DNA of 64,000 nucleotides. Source: Chrysomallon squamiferum. Its lineage: Eukaryota > Mollusca > Gastropoda > Neomphalida > Peltospiridae. A program made the position numbers and the translations under genes. Position 1 is the stretch's first letter, and each line of letters begins with the position of its first letter. Below are positions 12,300 to 24,340 of the stretch, piece by piece. The notes below the pieces were generated by a model. The model had not been told where the DNA came from. It saw only the letters and a program-made list of their open reading frames with translations, and did not search any database. The stretch covers positions 16,075,976 through 16,139,975 of the forward strand of contig CM022665.1 in NCBI GenBank assembly GCA_012295275.1. Direction: 5' to 3'.

Positions 12300-13265
12300 A
12301 ATACATATTATTAATTTTGTGCGGCATACTCGTGATTCATTGCAGTTGTAGAACTTACTGAATGCTTGTCATTTTTTCGTCTGGATAACTGTGCATATGT
12401 ATCCCAAGTCTCTAATAATAATTCATACATGTTTTTTTTTCTTAGTACTTATTAACTCTTTTTGGGTTTCACCCACTTTCATGTGATCATTTAGTTTTTG
12501 TAAGAGTGATTTGCCCTTGTTATTCCAGTCGGATTATTTTCGGTATTTTCCGACGAGCACTATTCGGAATATTTCTCTGGTGTGTTTTCGCCAGGTTTCT
12601 TTCGATGTGATTTTTATTTCGTATAAAAAAATACAAATATAAAAAATAAAAATAAAAATTACATATATATCAGAACACCTCAACTTTTCTCTAATTAACC
12701 TTGTACAAATGACTGAGATATAGATCACGGCATATTAAAAAATTTAGCTGAATAGGTCATTATGTTTGGTGAACAATAACTTGTAAGTGAATGAGACACT
12801 ACGAAAACATTTCTTTGCATTCTCTGATTATTTTCTGATGTAAGCAACCATATCCGTAATCAGTTTAAAAACTGAAGAGATTTTCATTTATTTATTTATT
12901 TATTTATTTAATTGAACTAGTGAGTTCATGGCTTCATACAATTTAATACTCAATAATAAAGTAGTTATAACAAAATAGTGGTAGTAGCAGTAGTAATAAT
13001 AACAATAATAATAATATTCCCTTAGCAAGAGCAAATAGTAATGTGGCACGATATCGATCGGATTAATGCTGCTGGTCAGTCATTTGTTAACGGACAGTGT
13101 AAGCCTCGACATAAAGAGGAGTAAACGTTGCATCAGACAAGCAGGTGGAGTTCTGCCAGATACATTCAACCTCACAGGAAGACTAACAACAGTAGTCGAA
13201 CGCGAAAGTCCAGTTCGCACGTCTTTTTTTCAAGCGGTGTATATTAACATACGTAAACGGTGACA
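12300..13265. promoter_or_regulatory. Candidate shared promoter region of LYST and TXNDC16
   Basis: Lies immediately upstream of the TXNDC16 start codon and upstream of LYST on the other strand. CpG content is higher than in neighbouring AT-rich DNA. No TATA box or initiator can be assigned, and the LYST first exon may lie here. This is an inference from gene orientation and composition. Confidence 0.35.
13066..13263 (+). other. Upstream ORF ending 2 bases before the TXNDC16 ATG
   Basis: An open frame of 65 codons from ATG 13066 ends with TGA at 13261-13263, two bases before the main ATG, in a different frame. It would act as a uORF only if the transcription start is upstream of 13066, which is unknown. 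No family resemblance was seen in its product. Confidence 0.3.
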
Positions 13266-13431
13266 ATGCTGCCGAAAGTACTGGTAAACTTTATTTTTAT
13301 TTCGATTTCGTTTTATACATCGTCAGCAGAGATGAAATTTGATTTTAAAAATGTAGAGAAATTGACATCTGCCAGCCTGGAAGAATTTAAACAATCACCC
13401 CAAGTGTCTATTGTTTATTACTACATAAAAG
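13266..13431 (+). CDS. TXNDC16: TXNDC16 exon 1 (start codon, signal peptide)
   Basis: ATG at 13266 in context GACAATG, with an in-frame stop 12 bases upstream. Encodes a hydrophobic signal peptide and the first strand of Trx-like domain 1 (SPQVSIVYYYIK). Donor GTAAGA, phase 1. Confidence 0.93.
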
Positions 13432-16400
13432 GTAAGACATTGTCATTATGATTATTCATTTATTGTATGTTTTTGGTAGTGATATTAAAAATAAAATATA
13501 ATAATAAATTTAAAAGAAATTAAAATTTTAAATTAAAATGGCTTGAATAAAATTATTGTAATTTTATATAACTCATTAACATACGTAAAACAACTGAGTA
13601 TCTTAATAATAATAAATAAGAAATTTTCATTAATTTTCTGTTTCTCCCCCATATCAACCAAATCCTCTCAAATTTTCTCAATTCCCTCTTCCACCTACCT
13701 CTCTCATTACGTCTCAATGAATTTCTTGACAATTATTACTGGATGAATTAGATAACTGAAATTATAATTTATAATTTACTATCCAGTTTTCATTTATTTA
13801 TTTATTTGTTAATTTAAAAAAAATAATAATAATAAAGTAGAAGAAAAGATTTATACTTTAGTAATCTGACAAATAATAAATAAAATAAAAATGTTTAAAA
13901 AAACAAACTGATTTTCATTTAGGTTTTTATTTTTTTAATTTTTATTCTCATATATATGTCAGTGTTAATGATCATGTTCTGATCTTTAATCATTGTTGAT
14001 TTTTTGTTTATTTTATATTATACATTTTTAATTATTGTATTTTTTATAATTTTCATTTATTCAGTATTGTATTATAAGTATATTTTATTTTTATGAATTT
14101 AAAAAGTCTGAAAAATATACAAACATGGATACACACATATAAAATCATATTTATGTGTACAAACATACATGTATACATACATACATACATACATGCATAA
14201 TTGCATGTCAGCATTACATGGACCTACACATATATGCAAAACAGTACATTTGAGGTACATAGATAATGTCACTGAAGCAGTAAATATGATCATTAAAGTA
14301 TATCTATAATCCATCATGGCACAGTAGGATAATTAAATAATACTCTTACAACATCACTGCATACATAACAGAGCAGGAGCTATATTTTCCCTATGCTAGA
14401 AGAAACTTGAGAGCAAATCGATCCACCCTATGTGTATAATGTCATGACAACAGAATCGTGGTGTTGCCCAGATATTTTTAAACTGAACTCCTTTGTTGGT
14501 TTACTTCATTACTGATTAAGACTAGACAGTAAAAATATAGTTAAATAAAATTTAGAAGTATGCAGAATATATTTAGTCTGTTTCTACATTTCATTTGATT
14601 ATTATATTATAAAAATGAGTTGACAGTTGATAACCAAAGAGTAATAAGGTAATTTAAAGTAGCAAATGTTTATTAAATAATCTTGAAATAGGTATATTTT
14701 TGTACAGTATTTTATTTTTACTTTTACCACATTAGGTAATTTCTGTTGGAATAACTGGCATTAAAAATAAAAATTAAGTAATTTGATAATGATACACTTC
14801 ATATAGCTGTTAGGTTTATTTAAACATGCAGAGTTAAAACCAAAAGTAAATATAGAGATTGGCACAGTTTTTAAATAATTCATAAAAGTACATTTCTTAC
14901 ACTACCAATATCACCAGGTCTTAGAAATACTTGTCTGTATGTTATTTTTCATGGGAAGATAATGTATAGATTTGACTTTTTAAATAATTTTTAATATTTA
15001 TTTGGATAGAAATGCATGCACGCACACACACATGCACACACACACACACACACATATATATTTAGGAGTCTATTAAAAGGATATGTATTAGAAAGTTTCA
15101 TTAATAAAAATAACATATGGAAAAGCAAGATTATCCTTCATCTGTATATTTATGCATCAGGTATTTATAATTTTAACTAACAACTCTAATTTATATCTCA
15201 AGTATAAATTGGAATCAGAAACACATTTGGTGACATTCATTAGCTATATATATACTGCATATTGTAGTATTTAGATATTTGTTTTTATAAAGCATATGCT
15301 ACAGTCATAATATTTTGTTAAAATCTCTGCTACCTACATAGAACAATCAACCAAATACTTGCTTTGTAAACTCTATATTACTGCATTCTAATACATGGCA
15401 TGGCTGTGTATAATTTAATTATGTAGATTATCAAGAGTAGTACCATAAAAGGTGATAGTAACTATAATTATACAGTAAGTAAATGTAGAACATATGCTAA
15501 CAGTCCTAGAGTCACAGAAATGTATTATGATTATTCAAAAATATTATATGTTAATATATCGGTATACATTAACCAGCATTTGTTTTCTTTTTCTTTTTTT
15601 TTATCTTTTAAGTTATAATTTTGTGCATATCAGCATTATGGTTGAACATTTATATTATGTTTAAAGAAGAAAGAAAAAAAAGGATAATAAAAAATTTAAA
15701 AGCCTGTACCATAAGTATGAACAATAGCCTGTTACCTTTTTATCATTGTTGATGTGATTATGTAGATTGTAAAATATGTTGTTGTTTGTGTTTTTAAAAT
15801 GTCTTGTTAATGACATTACAACAACACATTTTATGATTTATCTATATAATGGTTATAAAAAATTCAAAAAAGAAGAAGAAAAAAAGAAAAGAAAAGATGG
15901 GCAAGAACTGAAGAACTGAAGAAGCTAAGAACAGCCAGTTTCATTTTAGCATCATTATTGTAATTACTGGTGTACAGATTATAAAATATGTTAAGAACAA
16001 AATATTTTTTAATGGACTCTCTTTAGCACATTTATTGATTTGGTTGTATAGAGAGTGTTAAAAAAATAATTATAATAATAATTTAAAAAAAATGCTAGAA
16101 GAATATTTAGTTAATAGCACATTTTCTGATTCTGCTTTATAGCTCGTTAATAAAATGAAATTGAAATAATATTATGAAAATATGCTAGAAACACTGAAAG
16201 AGTATTTTGATTTGGCTTAATTCTGATTTCTCTTAATAGAACAAAAAATAATAAGCTAAAAGAATATTTACTTAATTAAATTACATTTTCTGCTACTACT
16301 TTATAACACGTTTTAAAAAAAATATTCTTTTATGTATGCTAAAGTAATATTTTGTTAATGACACCACTGAAATAATTTTTGCTTTGTTTTTATAGCATGC

Positions 16401-18727
16401 TAAAAAGATGTATATAAATTAAAAAAATTAAACATATGCTAAAAAAATATTTCGTTAATGACACCATGACAGCACAATTTTTGCTTTGGTTTTATAGAAT
16501 GTTAAAAATATATATATATCAATAAAACAATTTTTTTTAAATAGACTAAAAGAATATTTTTTTAAAAACATGCCTGCAACACATTTTCTGATGCAACTCT
16601 ATAACATTCAACTTTTTTAAAAAGTAATATTACCAGAAATTCTGTGGTACAATTGTAATGAAATGTAAGCCAGGACAGTAAATGACAAGATAACTCATAA
16701 TGAAATATTTTCATGTCTGTAATGAGGCATTTCTGAGTGGATTTGTCAGAGTACCAGTTTATAGCTGGTTATTTTAGCTGAGGTATAAGATGTGTTACAT
16801 TATTTTCTGCATTTCTAGGAAGAAAAAAAAAGTTATTGAGATGTGCCAAAATCAATAAATTTGAAAAAAGAGACATTTTAAAAATGAGAAAAGAAGGGAA
16901 AATATGTTATGAAATACATTGAGAATATCTATCAGCTTTAAAAATAAAAATAAAAAAATGAAAAAAAATATTAAAAAATTAAATAAAATTTATAGTCAAA
17001 TTTTATTCATTTATTTATTTATAGTATTAACAATGAATATAAAACTAATGATTAAAAAAATATATATATATATATATTTACAGTATATACCTAATGAATG
17101 TCACCAAACATATGTTTCTGATTCCAATTTATACTTCAGATATAAATCATAGTTGTTAGTTAAAATTATACAGGTACGTGATACATAAATATACAGATGA
17201 TGGATAATCTTGCTTTTCCATATTTTACATAATTTCTGTGTAATTTCTTTTCTCCCTGACCATTTTTATATGTTTTATTGTATTTCTAATGTAACTACTT
17301 CACTATGCAGCTTTCTTAAAATCACATTGGGTTTACTGATTTTTCAGATCTAAAATTAGGTAATTCTGATGAAGAAACACGCCATTAAAAATGTTTTCAC
17401 TGCAGAAATATTTTCAATATGCTACTTTAACAACATTCATTGAATTTGGTTTTTTTTTGCTTTACATATATTAAATAAATTTATTATTTTGTTATTAGAA
17501 TGCAGTTACTTAATCTTGTGTGTGTATATCTATATAAAGTAAAATAAACCCCCAAAATATGAACATACTTAGGGCCTGGTATGGCTGAATCACTTCAGTA
17601 TCATTTAAAATAAAATGGACCCTGAATTGAATGGACTAATAATGGTTAAGCAGTGTCTGTTAATGCAAAATAGATGTTAAATTGTAAATGACATTTTCAT
17701 TCATCACTCATTTCAGTTTGATATGAGGAGGATTTTATTATCAATACATATTTTTCACATTTTATCCTAATAGAAAAAATATGTCTGACCTCCACTGGCA
17801 GTTGTGGAGATTAAGTCATATAGAACAAATAATACTGTTTAATTGTAATTTACTTAATATGATCACACAAACACATTCTAATTTCTTATTGTTATTAAAC
17901 ATAATGTTTTCTAAATATTATATAATTTTGGTATTTTCTCCTTCATCCTTTTTATGTTTTGTTTAATGTAATTTTCTTTGATAAGTAAACACATCATAAT
18001 TTCATGAATTTGCTTTAAAATTAGCCTGTTTCAGTCCAAACTATTATTGCATTCAGTTTAAGTAATGTGTGCTATCTTGTTTGTATATATACATAAAAGA
18101 TGACTGTCTGTTTGGCAGCAGTGTGTTTCTTTTCACTGTGTTTATGATTTTTAATCGTAGATATGACACCATAGAACTATTACTATTAATATTACACACA
18201 CACACATACACCCACACTTACCTTCTCTGGGGGGTTTTGTTTTTTTTTCTCTCTGGATTATAATTTGTTCAGTATGCCATTAATTTTTTTTTTATTTTTT
18301 TTTTTTATTTGCTTTTGTTTTCCCCTGATGCTAGTGATATGTATGAAGGTTACTGAGCTCTTCAGTATTACCACCGAATGCTGGAACTGTTCATAGAAAA
18401 AAGAAAATAACTGACCAGCTTCAAAGAGAAATGGGAATATAGAACAAAGAAAAATTATAGACTTTCTTTTGTTTTATTTTTTTTATTTTTATTTTTATTT
18501 TTTTTAATGAAACACAAATAAAATACATTATAATATTTTAAGCACACACACAAAAATATTGATGTTATATTTTAACTTTAGAAAAAAAGTGAAAAATAGT
18601 ATTTAAAAAAATATATCAATACAAGACTGATTCTTGTTTGCCTTAGGGAGTTACAAAAATTTGTATTTCACTGACGATCCTCATCAAACAACACAATCCA
18701 AATAAAGTAAAAATATTTAGTGGACAT

Positions 18728-18772
<45 letters not shown>

Positions 18773-21198
18773 TTTTTTTTATTTTTTTTTTTGGTTTATT
18801 GTATTTGTAAATATATTCTACAATTACATTTACATTTACTTTTAATATATAGATATTGTTATCATTGGTGTTTTTTTTCTCTCAGCATGAAGGTTTTATC
18901 TGCTTTGTTGATTCGAGTCATAAAATGTATTATTTGATTCTTTGTTTATTCATTGGTTGTTAATTATATAGTTATTAACATTATACTTATAGACTTGGTT
19001 TTCTGTAAAAAAAAAATATTGGTTTATATTGTATTAAACTAAGTTGAAGTATTTCTAACAGCATATTTACCTTACAAAAAAATCATTCAGCTTTTGAATG
19101 TTTTGCTATAGTTTAGTTTTTCAATTACTTAAGTTCAGGAGTGCGTGCACTCACACAGGCTTGCACACCCACATATACACATACATCTTTTATCCATTCT
19201 TCCATCCAGCCATGCATACCTGTTTTGGGAAACCTCATACAATTTTCTACCACTGAGTATCAACAGACAATAACTGGGCTATCACTAAATAGCTCTTAAC
19301 ATGAAAATGCATTTCCTATATTTGTTCATTTTGCAAATAGGTCTAAGTTCAAACACTTGTCTTTTTTTCAAAATTGTACTTCTTTTCTTTATAATGGTAA
19401 TATTGTTTGTTCCTCTTGGAAGTTATGCACATCATACTGATGGCTTCTACTCCTTTTCTAAAAACCGAATCTGCCACTAAAGTTACACTGTTTTGTACTT
19501 CAGAAATTAACCTGTTAACTGCTTTCTTGAATGAGTTGGATAAATCTGCAGAACATCTGTTAACATATGGAACAAAAACTGGTGTTGTGAGTACATATTT
19601 GTTAAAAATAATTTGTTAAAATTAAACAGATAAATGAATTCCTCCCCCCAAAAAATAATAAAAATAAATAATAAATAATAATGTTATTATGATGATGATA
19701 AAAAAAATAAATAAAAAATAAAGTATTAAAGTATTTTCTAAAACTGTCTTACAAACATTAAGATAAAAATTATTAGATTTATTCTTACACTGTTGAATGC
19801 ATGCAGATGAATAATGATTAAATCTGTGATAAATGTACCTTTATTTAAACCCCTCCCAAAAAACTGTATATCAAATACAGTATATTAAATACACGAGGTT
19901 CATCTGAAGTTGCACCAAGAATATCATTATTTACATGATGTAGTAGGATATTAAAAAAACCCAATAATACTGTGTTTTACTGCAACATGCATGCACAATG
20001 TTATTGAAATTTGTTAAAAATAATAGCATAGTAATAAAAATGTTTTCTATTTGAATTTACATTTTTGCATTTTAGTTTGACTGTAGTGTTCATAAAGAAG
20101 AAACCACATGCTCAGAACCAGAGACAGAAAGCCATGTATATACATACCAGTAAGTTTTCTGTTATGTAGTTGTGTGTAGTGTGTGCATGTATGTATCTTG
20201 GTATGCCTTTAAAAACAAATGTATAAAAGTATTCAGTGATGTAATTATAATAAAACATAGTGTGTCTGTGTGTGAGAGAGTTTGTGACTCCCAAGTATTC
20301 TGGATAAGTGAGGTTTAACCTGGACTGTATTATTACATTGTATTGTATTGTATTGTATCATGTACATGATATATATGATATATTATTATTTATTTTCAGA
20401 AATGGTAAAGAACTCTATACCTTAAATATTGACACCTTGTTTGATGTTAACAGTGTATTGTCCAACATTCTTCAGTAAGTGTTTTCTATTCATTATTTTA
20501 AATAAATAAATAAATAAATAAATAAATTCTCTTCACAGTTTTACTTTTCAGTAATACTAATAGGTTAGGTGATTTATACTGAAACTTCTGATATGAATTT
20601 TTAATAAACTGCAGAACTCTACTTAATTCATCATGTGATGATTTACACCAACTGAAATTAAAACTAGAAACCTCTGTGTTCTGGACAAGATTGCCTGAAG
20701 TGGCAGTGGGCTCATGCTTTTATATAGGGACTAAAAAGTATTTTCAGACAGGTTTGTGGAAAGGAAAAATATCCATTTGTGTGTCCATGAATAGAAAGAC
20801 CTCTAAGAAAATATAATGAAATACCACTGTGACTGATGGAGTGACTTACTGAATAATTGTTTAATGATACTCCAGCACAAAACAATACTTAGCCATTGGC
20901 TTTCATTCCATTAAAACTGAAAATAATGAAACATAAGTCACAAAACATTAATTTTATTTTTATTTTTTTTATTTTTTTAATCATTCCTTGGGTTTCATGC
21001 ATGAGTTCTGTAGCATTTGTTTGTTCTGCCCACCGATCCCCCTGTTCATCATCACTGAATTTGAAAAAATTAAATCTGTTAATTTTATACAAGTTAAACC
21101 TCCTAAAATATGAAACCCAAACTTCCACATCCATGCTGATGTCAGTAAATGGTTAGTCACAACTTTTCTACATGATTATGTGTTAAATAAATTTTGTA

Positions 21199-21231
<33 letters not shown>

Positions 21232-22668
21232 TGCTTTTGCTTTTGCTTTTGTTTTATTTTTAAAAAAAAATTAATTTAAATAGCCACATTCAGTAGTGGA
21301 TGTTCATAATACATTCTTTTTCCTATTTTTACATTACTAACAAAATAATGGAAGAATATTCATAACAATATATGTCAGAAATTTTCAGTGTTTTATTACA
21401 TCATATCGAGCCATAAAATATTATTTTAATATCACAGAATATTTTTCTATTGATTTTTTTTTTTTTTTTTTTAAGAGATGTAAAAATGAGCAAAACCAGT
21501 TTTATAAAATTATTTTTTTTTTTTTTTTTTGTTTTTTGTTTTTGTATTATGTTACAATATTACAGATATTTATAATAATAATTTAAAAGAAACAAAAACA
21601 GTAGCTATAACTGCAAAGGTTCTTAACAGCATAAATATAAGTTTCTTGCATGGTATTGTTTAGAATAACAATTCTAGAAATGAAATGAATGTTTGAGCTC
21701 TTTATAATGGATACATGTATTTAGGAAAGTCACATAAGTTGATTAACTTCAAGATAAACTTCAGAAATGAGTTTTCACACAGAGCTGTAACATCTGCTGT
21801 ATTTGTGTTAACACCTACCTAAACAACAGGGTTATTATTTTGTATTTATTTATTTATTTTTATTATATTATATATGTTTAATTATTACTCAATACTGCAA
21901 AAGTACAGGCATGCATAAGCATGTGTGTGTGTTTGTGTGTGTGTGTAAAAAGATAGATTATTGACTTTATTAATATTTTACACACACACACTGCAACAGT
22001 CTCAATTTAAAACGGTCATCACAATAAATAATGAACCTTATTCTATAGTTCACGTGGCTTGAAAGTAGACAAGATAATGAGGACTAATGATTATTACAAT
22101 GATTTTATGTAACAAAATGTTGTTGTTTTTCCCCCCCTGTTTAACATGCCTATATATTTAAAAAAAAATAAAAATAAAAATATTTTCCCTCTTTATGAAT
22201 TGTTTCTGAAAATTCTTCACATAAAAGCCAACAACTTTATAAATAATTGCCTGGAAACCGTAATGACTGACCCTCAAAACACTTTAGCAGAAATAAAACT
22301 AAAAAACAATAACTTGTCTCATAATACAGTAAAATATGTTGACAGCTCAAATATGGAATTATGTAAAAGATAACAAAAATGTTTTACAGGAAATTCTGAA
22401 ATAGGAATCATTTTTAGATTATTAAAGTGGCTTTAATGTATAAGAAAAATAGTTAAAAAAAAAAAAAAAAAAAAGTAATTTTATTTTAACTGTTTTTAAC
22501 ATTTGTGTAAAAATAGATGAGGTAACTTTTTTTCATTACTGGGTTTAATGGTCATGTAAAAATGGGAACTAATTAAAGATATCTGAATTTGTACATATAG
22601 TAGAATATGGAATTACGAAAAATAAAAATAAAATGTTTTTCAGTAATTTCTAGATTATTTAACTGGTT

Positions 22669-22766
<98 letters not shown>

Positions 22767-23798
22767 AATAAATAATTCTTGTTTAACTGGTTTTAAGGTC
22801 AATGTAAAATTGGGGAGAAAAACAAATTTGGTTACTGTGTTTTACTGCTCATGTGAAAAATAGGGCAGGGGAAAACAACAGAAGAAAAAAAAGAAGACAT
22901 ATTTATAACTGGATATTAATAGTTATGTGAAAACAAGTATAAACTAAATATGTTTACATTACTGATTACATTAAGATCATATGCTTTAAAAAAAAGAAAA
23001 TAGTACTGATTAATTGAGAATCAAAGTGAAATTTTGTTATGGATGTATAAAAGCATTAATATTGGGCCAGTCATACCTTCATGGATTTGTATTATACAGA
23101 ATATCTGTTTAGGAGCTCATGATTGTTACTAGTATTATAAAGATTATTTTGAAATGTAATACTAAATGTTTTTAAATGTAATTTATTTTCAGGTTAATTT
23201 TAATGAAGGAGGTTCCTTTCATCCATACTAAACAAAATAGACATGAAATTGAAGATGAGTCTAAAGGGAAAAAAGATATAATCTACTCTTACCACAACTA
23301 CATTGGCACCTATGGTAAGCTAAATATTTTATTGTTTAGTTTATTATTTTCATAGTTGCACTGGTACCTGTAGTAAACTATATACTTTTACACTTATTTA
23401 TTTTTGTTTTTCATATAAATAGATAATGTGAGTGTGTGTGTGTTGTGATAAAACTATACCAGTACTTTTTAAAAAGATTTATGAGTGACTTTTCAAATCA
23501 AACACTGGCCAATTCCAGCTTTTTAATCTTTAGTATTATACACTAAATGATGGTTTCAGGATTGTTCACATCTGTTACTTGAAATCACATCTGTTGCTTG
23601 AAATCACTGCTAGTTCCTGTTCCAGCTGTAATGATTATAACAATGGTAACTGCTTATTCCCTAATAGTTTTAACACCTGTGTGTTTTTACACCTTTTTTT
23701 TTTTCCTCCTTTTCATAGTATTGACCTCTATTTGCTAATTAATGGTAGAATAAATAGGATTTCATCATATTAAATTGAACAGGATGCAAAATGTTCTA

Positions 23799-23829
<31 letters not shown>

Positions 23830-24309
23830 ATTGCTTTTGAATGTGATTAGTTACTGTTGACTTTTTTACTTAGTTTAGTTTTTTCGGGGGGGTTTCATTT
23901 GTTTTTGTTGGGTTTTTTTTCATATATTTTTTATTTTTATTTATTTTTTTTTTTTAGCTACTGACTGTATAGTCTAGACATAATTTATAAACATACTTGT
24001 GGTAATCTTTCAAATTATTTTTTTAATTATTTTGTATAAAAGCAGTTTATATGACGTGTAATTTACTTTCTTTATACAAATATCAGTCCCAATTTTCACT
24101 GTGTTCTGTTTTGGTTTTGATTACTTACAGAACACAGAATATTCATGGAACTTGCATTTGCCTATCACGATAAATATTCCTTTGTAATCACACCCACTGA
24201 AGATGGAATACAGGAGCTTATGTGAGTGACTGAGAAGTCAAGAAAATAAGAGAACATGTATCATATCATTACATTTAAATCTTTGATTTCATCTCCTCAT
24301 AATAGAATT

Positions 24310-24340
<31 letters not shown>

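Larger units (their letters stand above)
9564..13265. other. LYST/TXNDC16 shared 5' interval (no exon recognised)
   Basis: Contains the remaining 5' exon(s), UTR and promoter of LYST (minus) and the 5' UTR of TXNDC16 (plus); none can be placed exactly. A Tigger-like end starts near 9644. 10055-10155 resembles 3940-4040. 11930-12020 is T-rich with (TTA)n. 12885-12910 is (TTTA)n and 12980-13015 is (AAT)n. CpG dinucleotides become more frequent from about 12300 to 13260 (for example ATCGATCG near 13051). Confidence 0.6.
13432..19503 (+). other. TXNDC16 intron 1 (contents)
   Basis: About 6.1 kb, AT-rich. CA/ACAT microsatellites occur near 14160-14200 and 15020-15060. An inverted pair of ~150-bp related blocks lies at 15107-15258 and 17080-17220. 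A degenerate tandem array occupies about 15770-16620. Poly-T stretches are near 18285 and 18470, and (TTTA)n at 18727-18769. No coding exon supported. Confidence 0.7.
19587..23192 (+). other. TXNDC16 introns 2-4 (contents)
   Basis: AT-rich introns around exons 3 and 4. Intron 4 (20475-23192) has (TAAA)n at 20500-20525, (TTA)n at 21200-21231, poly-T runs at 21455-21475 and 21512-21530, a short TG tract at 21921-21946, a 105-bp (AAT)n/(TAAA)n tract at 22671-22775, and a degenerate ~240-bp duplication (22340-22430 against 22600-22670). A more complex stretch at 20880-21160 is open on both strands, with no family resemblance. Confidence 0.65.

Noticed and set aside
19407-19503. Extending TXNDC16 exon 2 upstream to ATG 19407
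   Set aside because: The acceptor at 19501-19503 joins exon 1 in phase and gives continuous similarity to the family; the upstream sequence would break it.
20889-21156. Overlapping open frames on both strands in TXNDC16 intron 4
   Set aside because: More complex sequence than the surroundings, but neither frame has splice sites or family resemblance. Possibly a decayed element; left unassigned.
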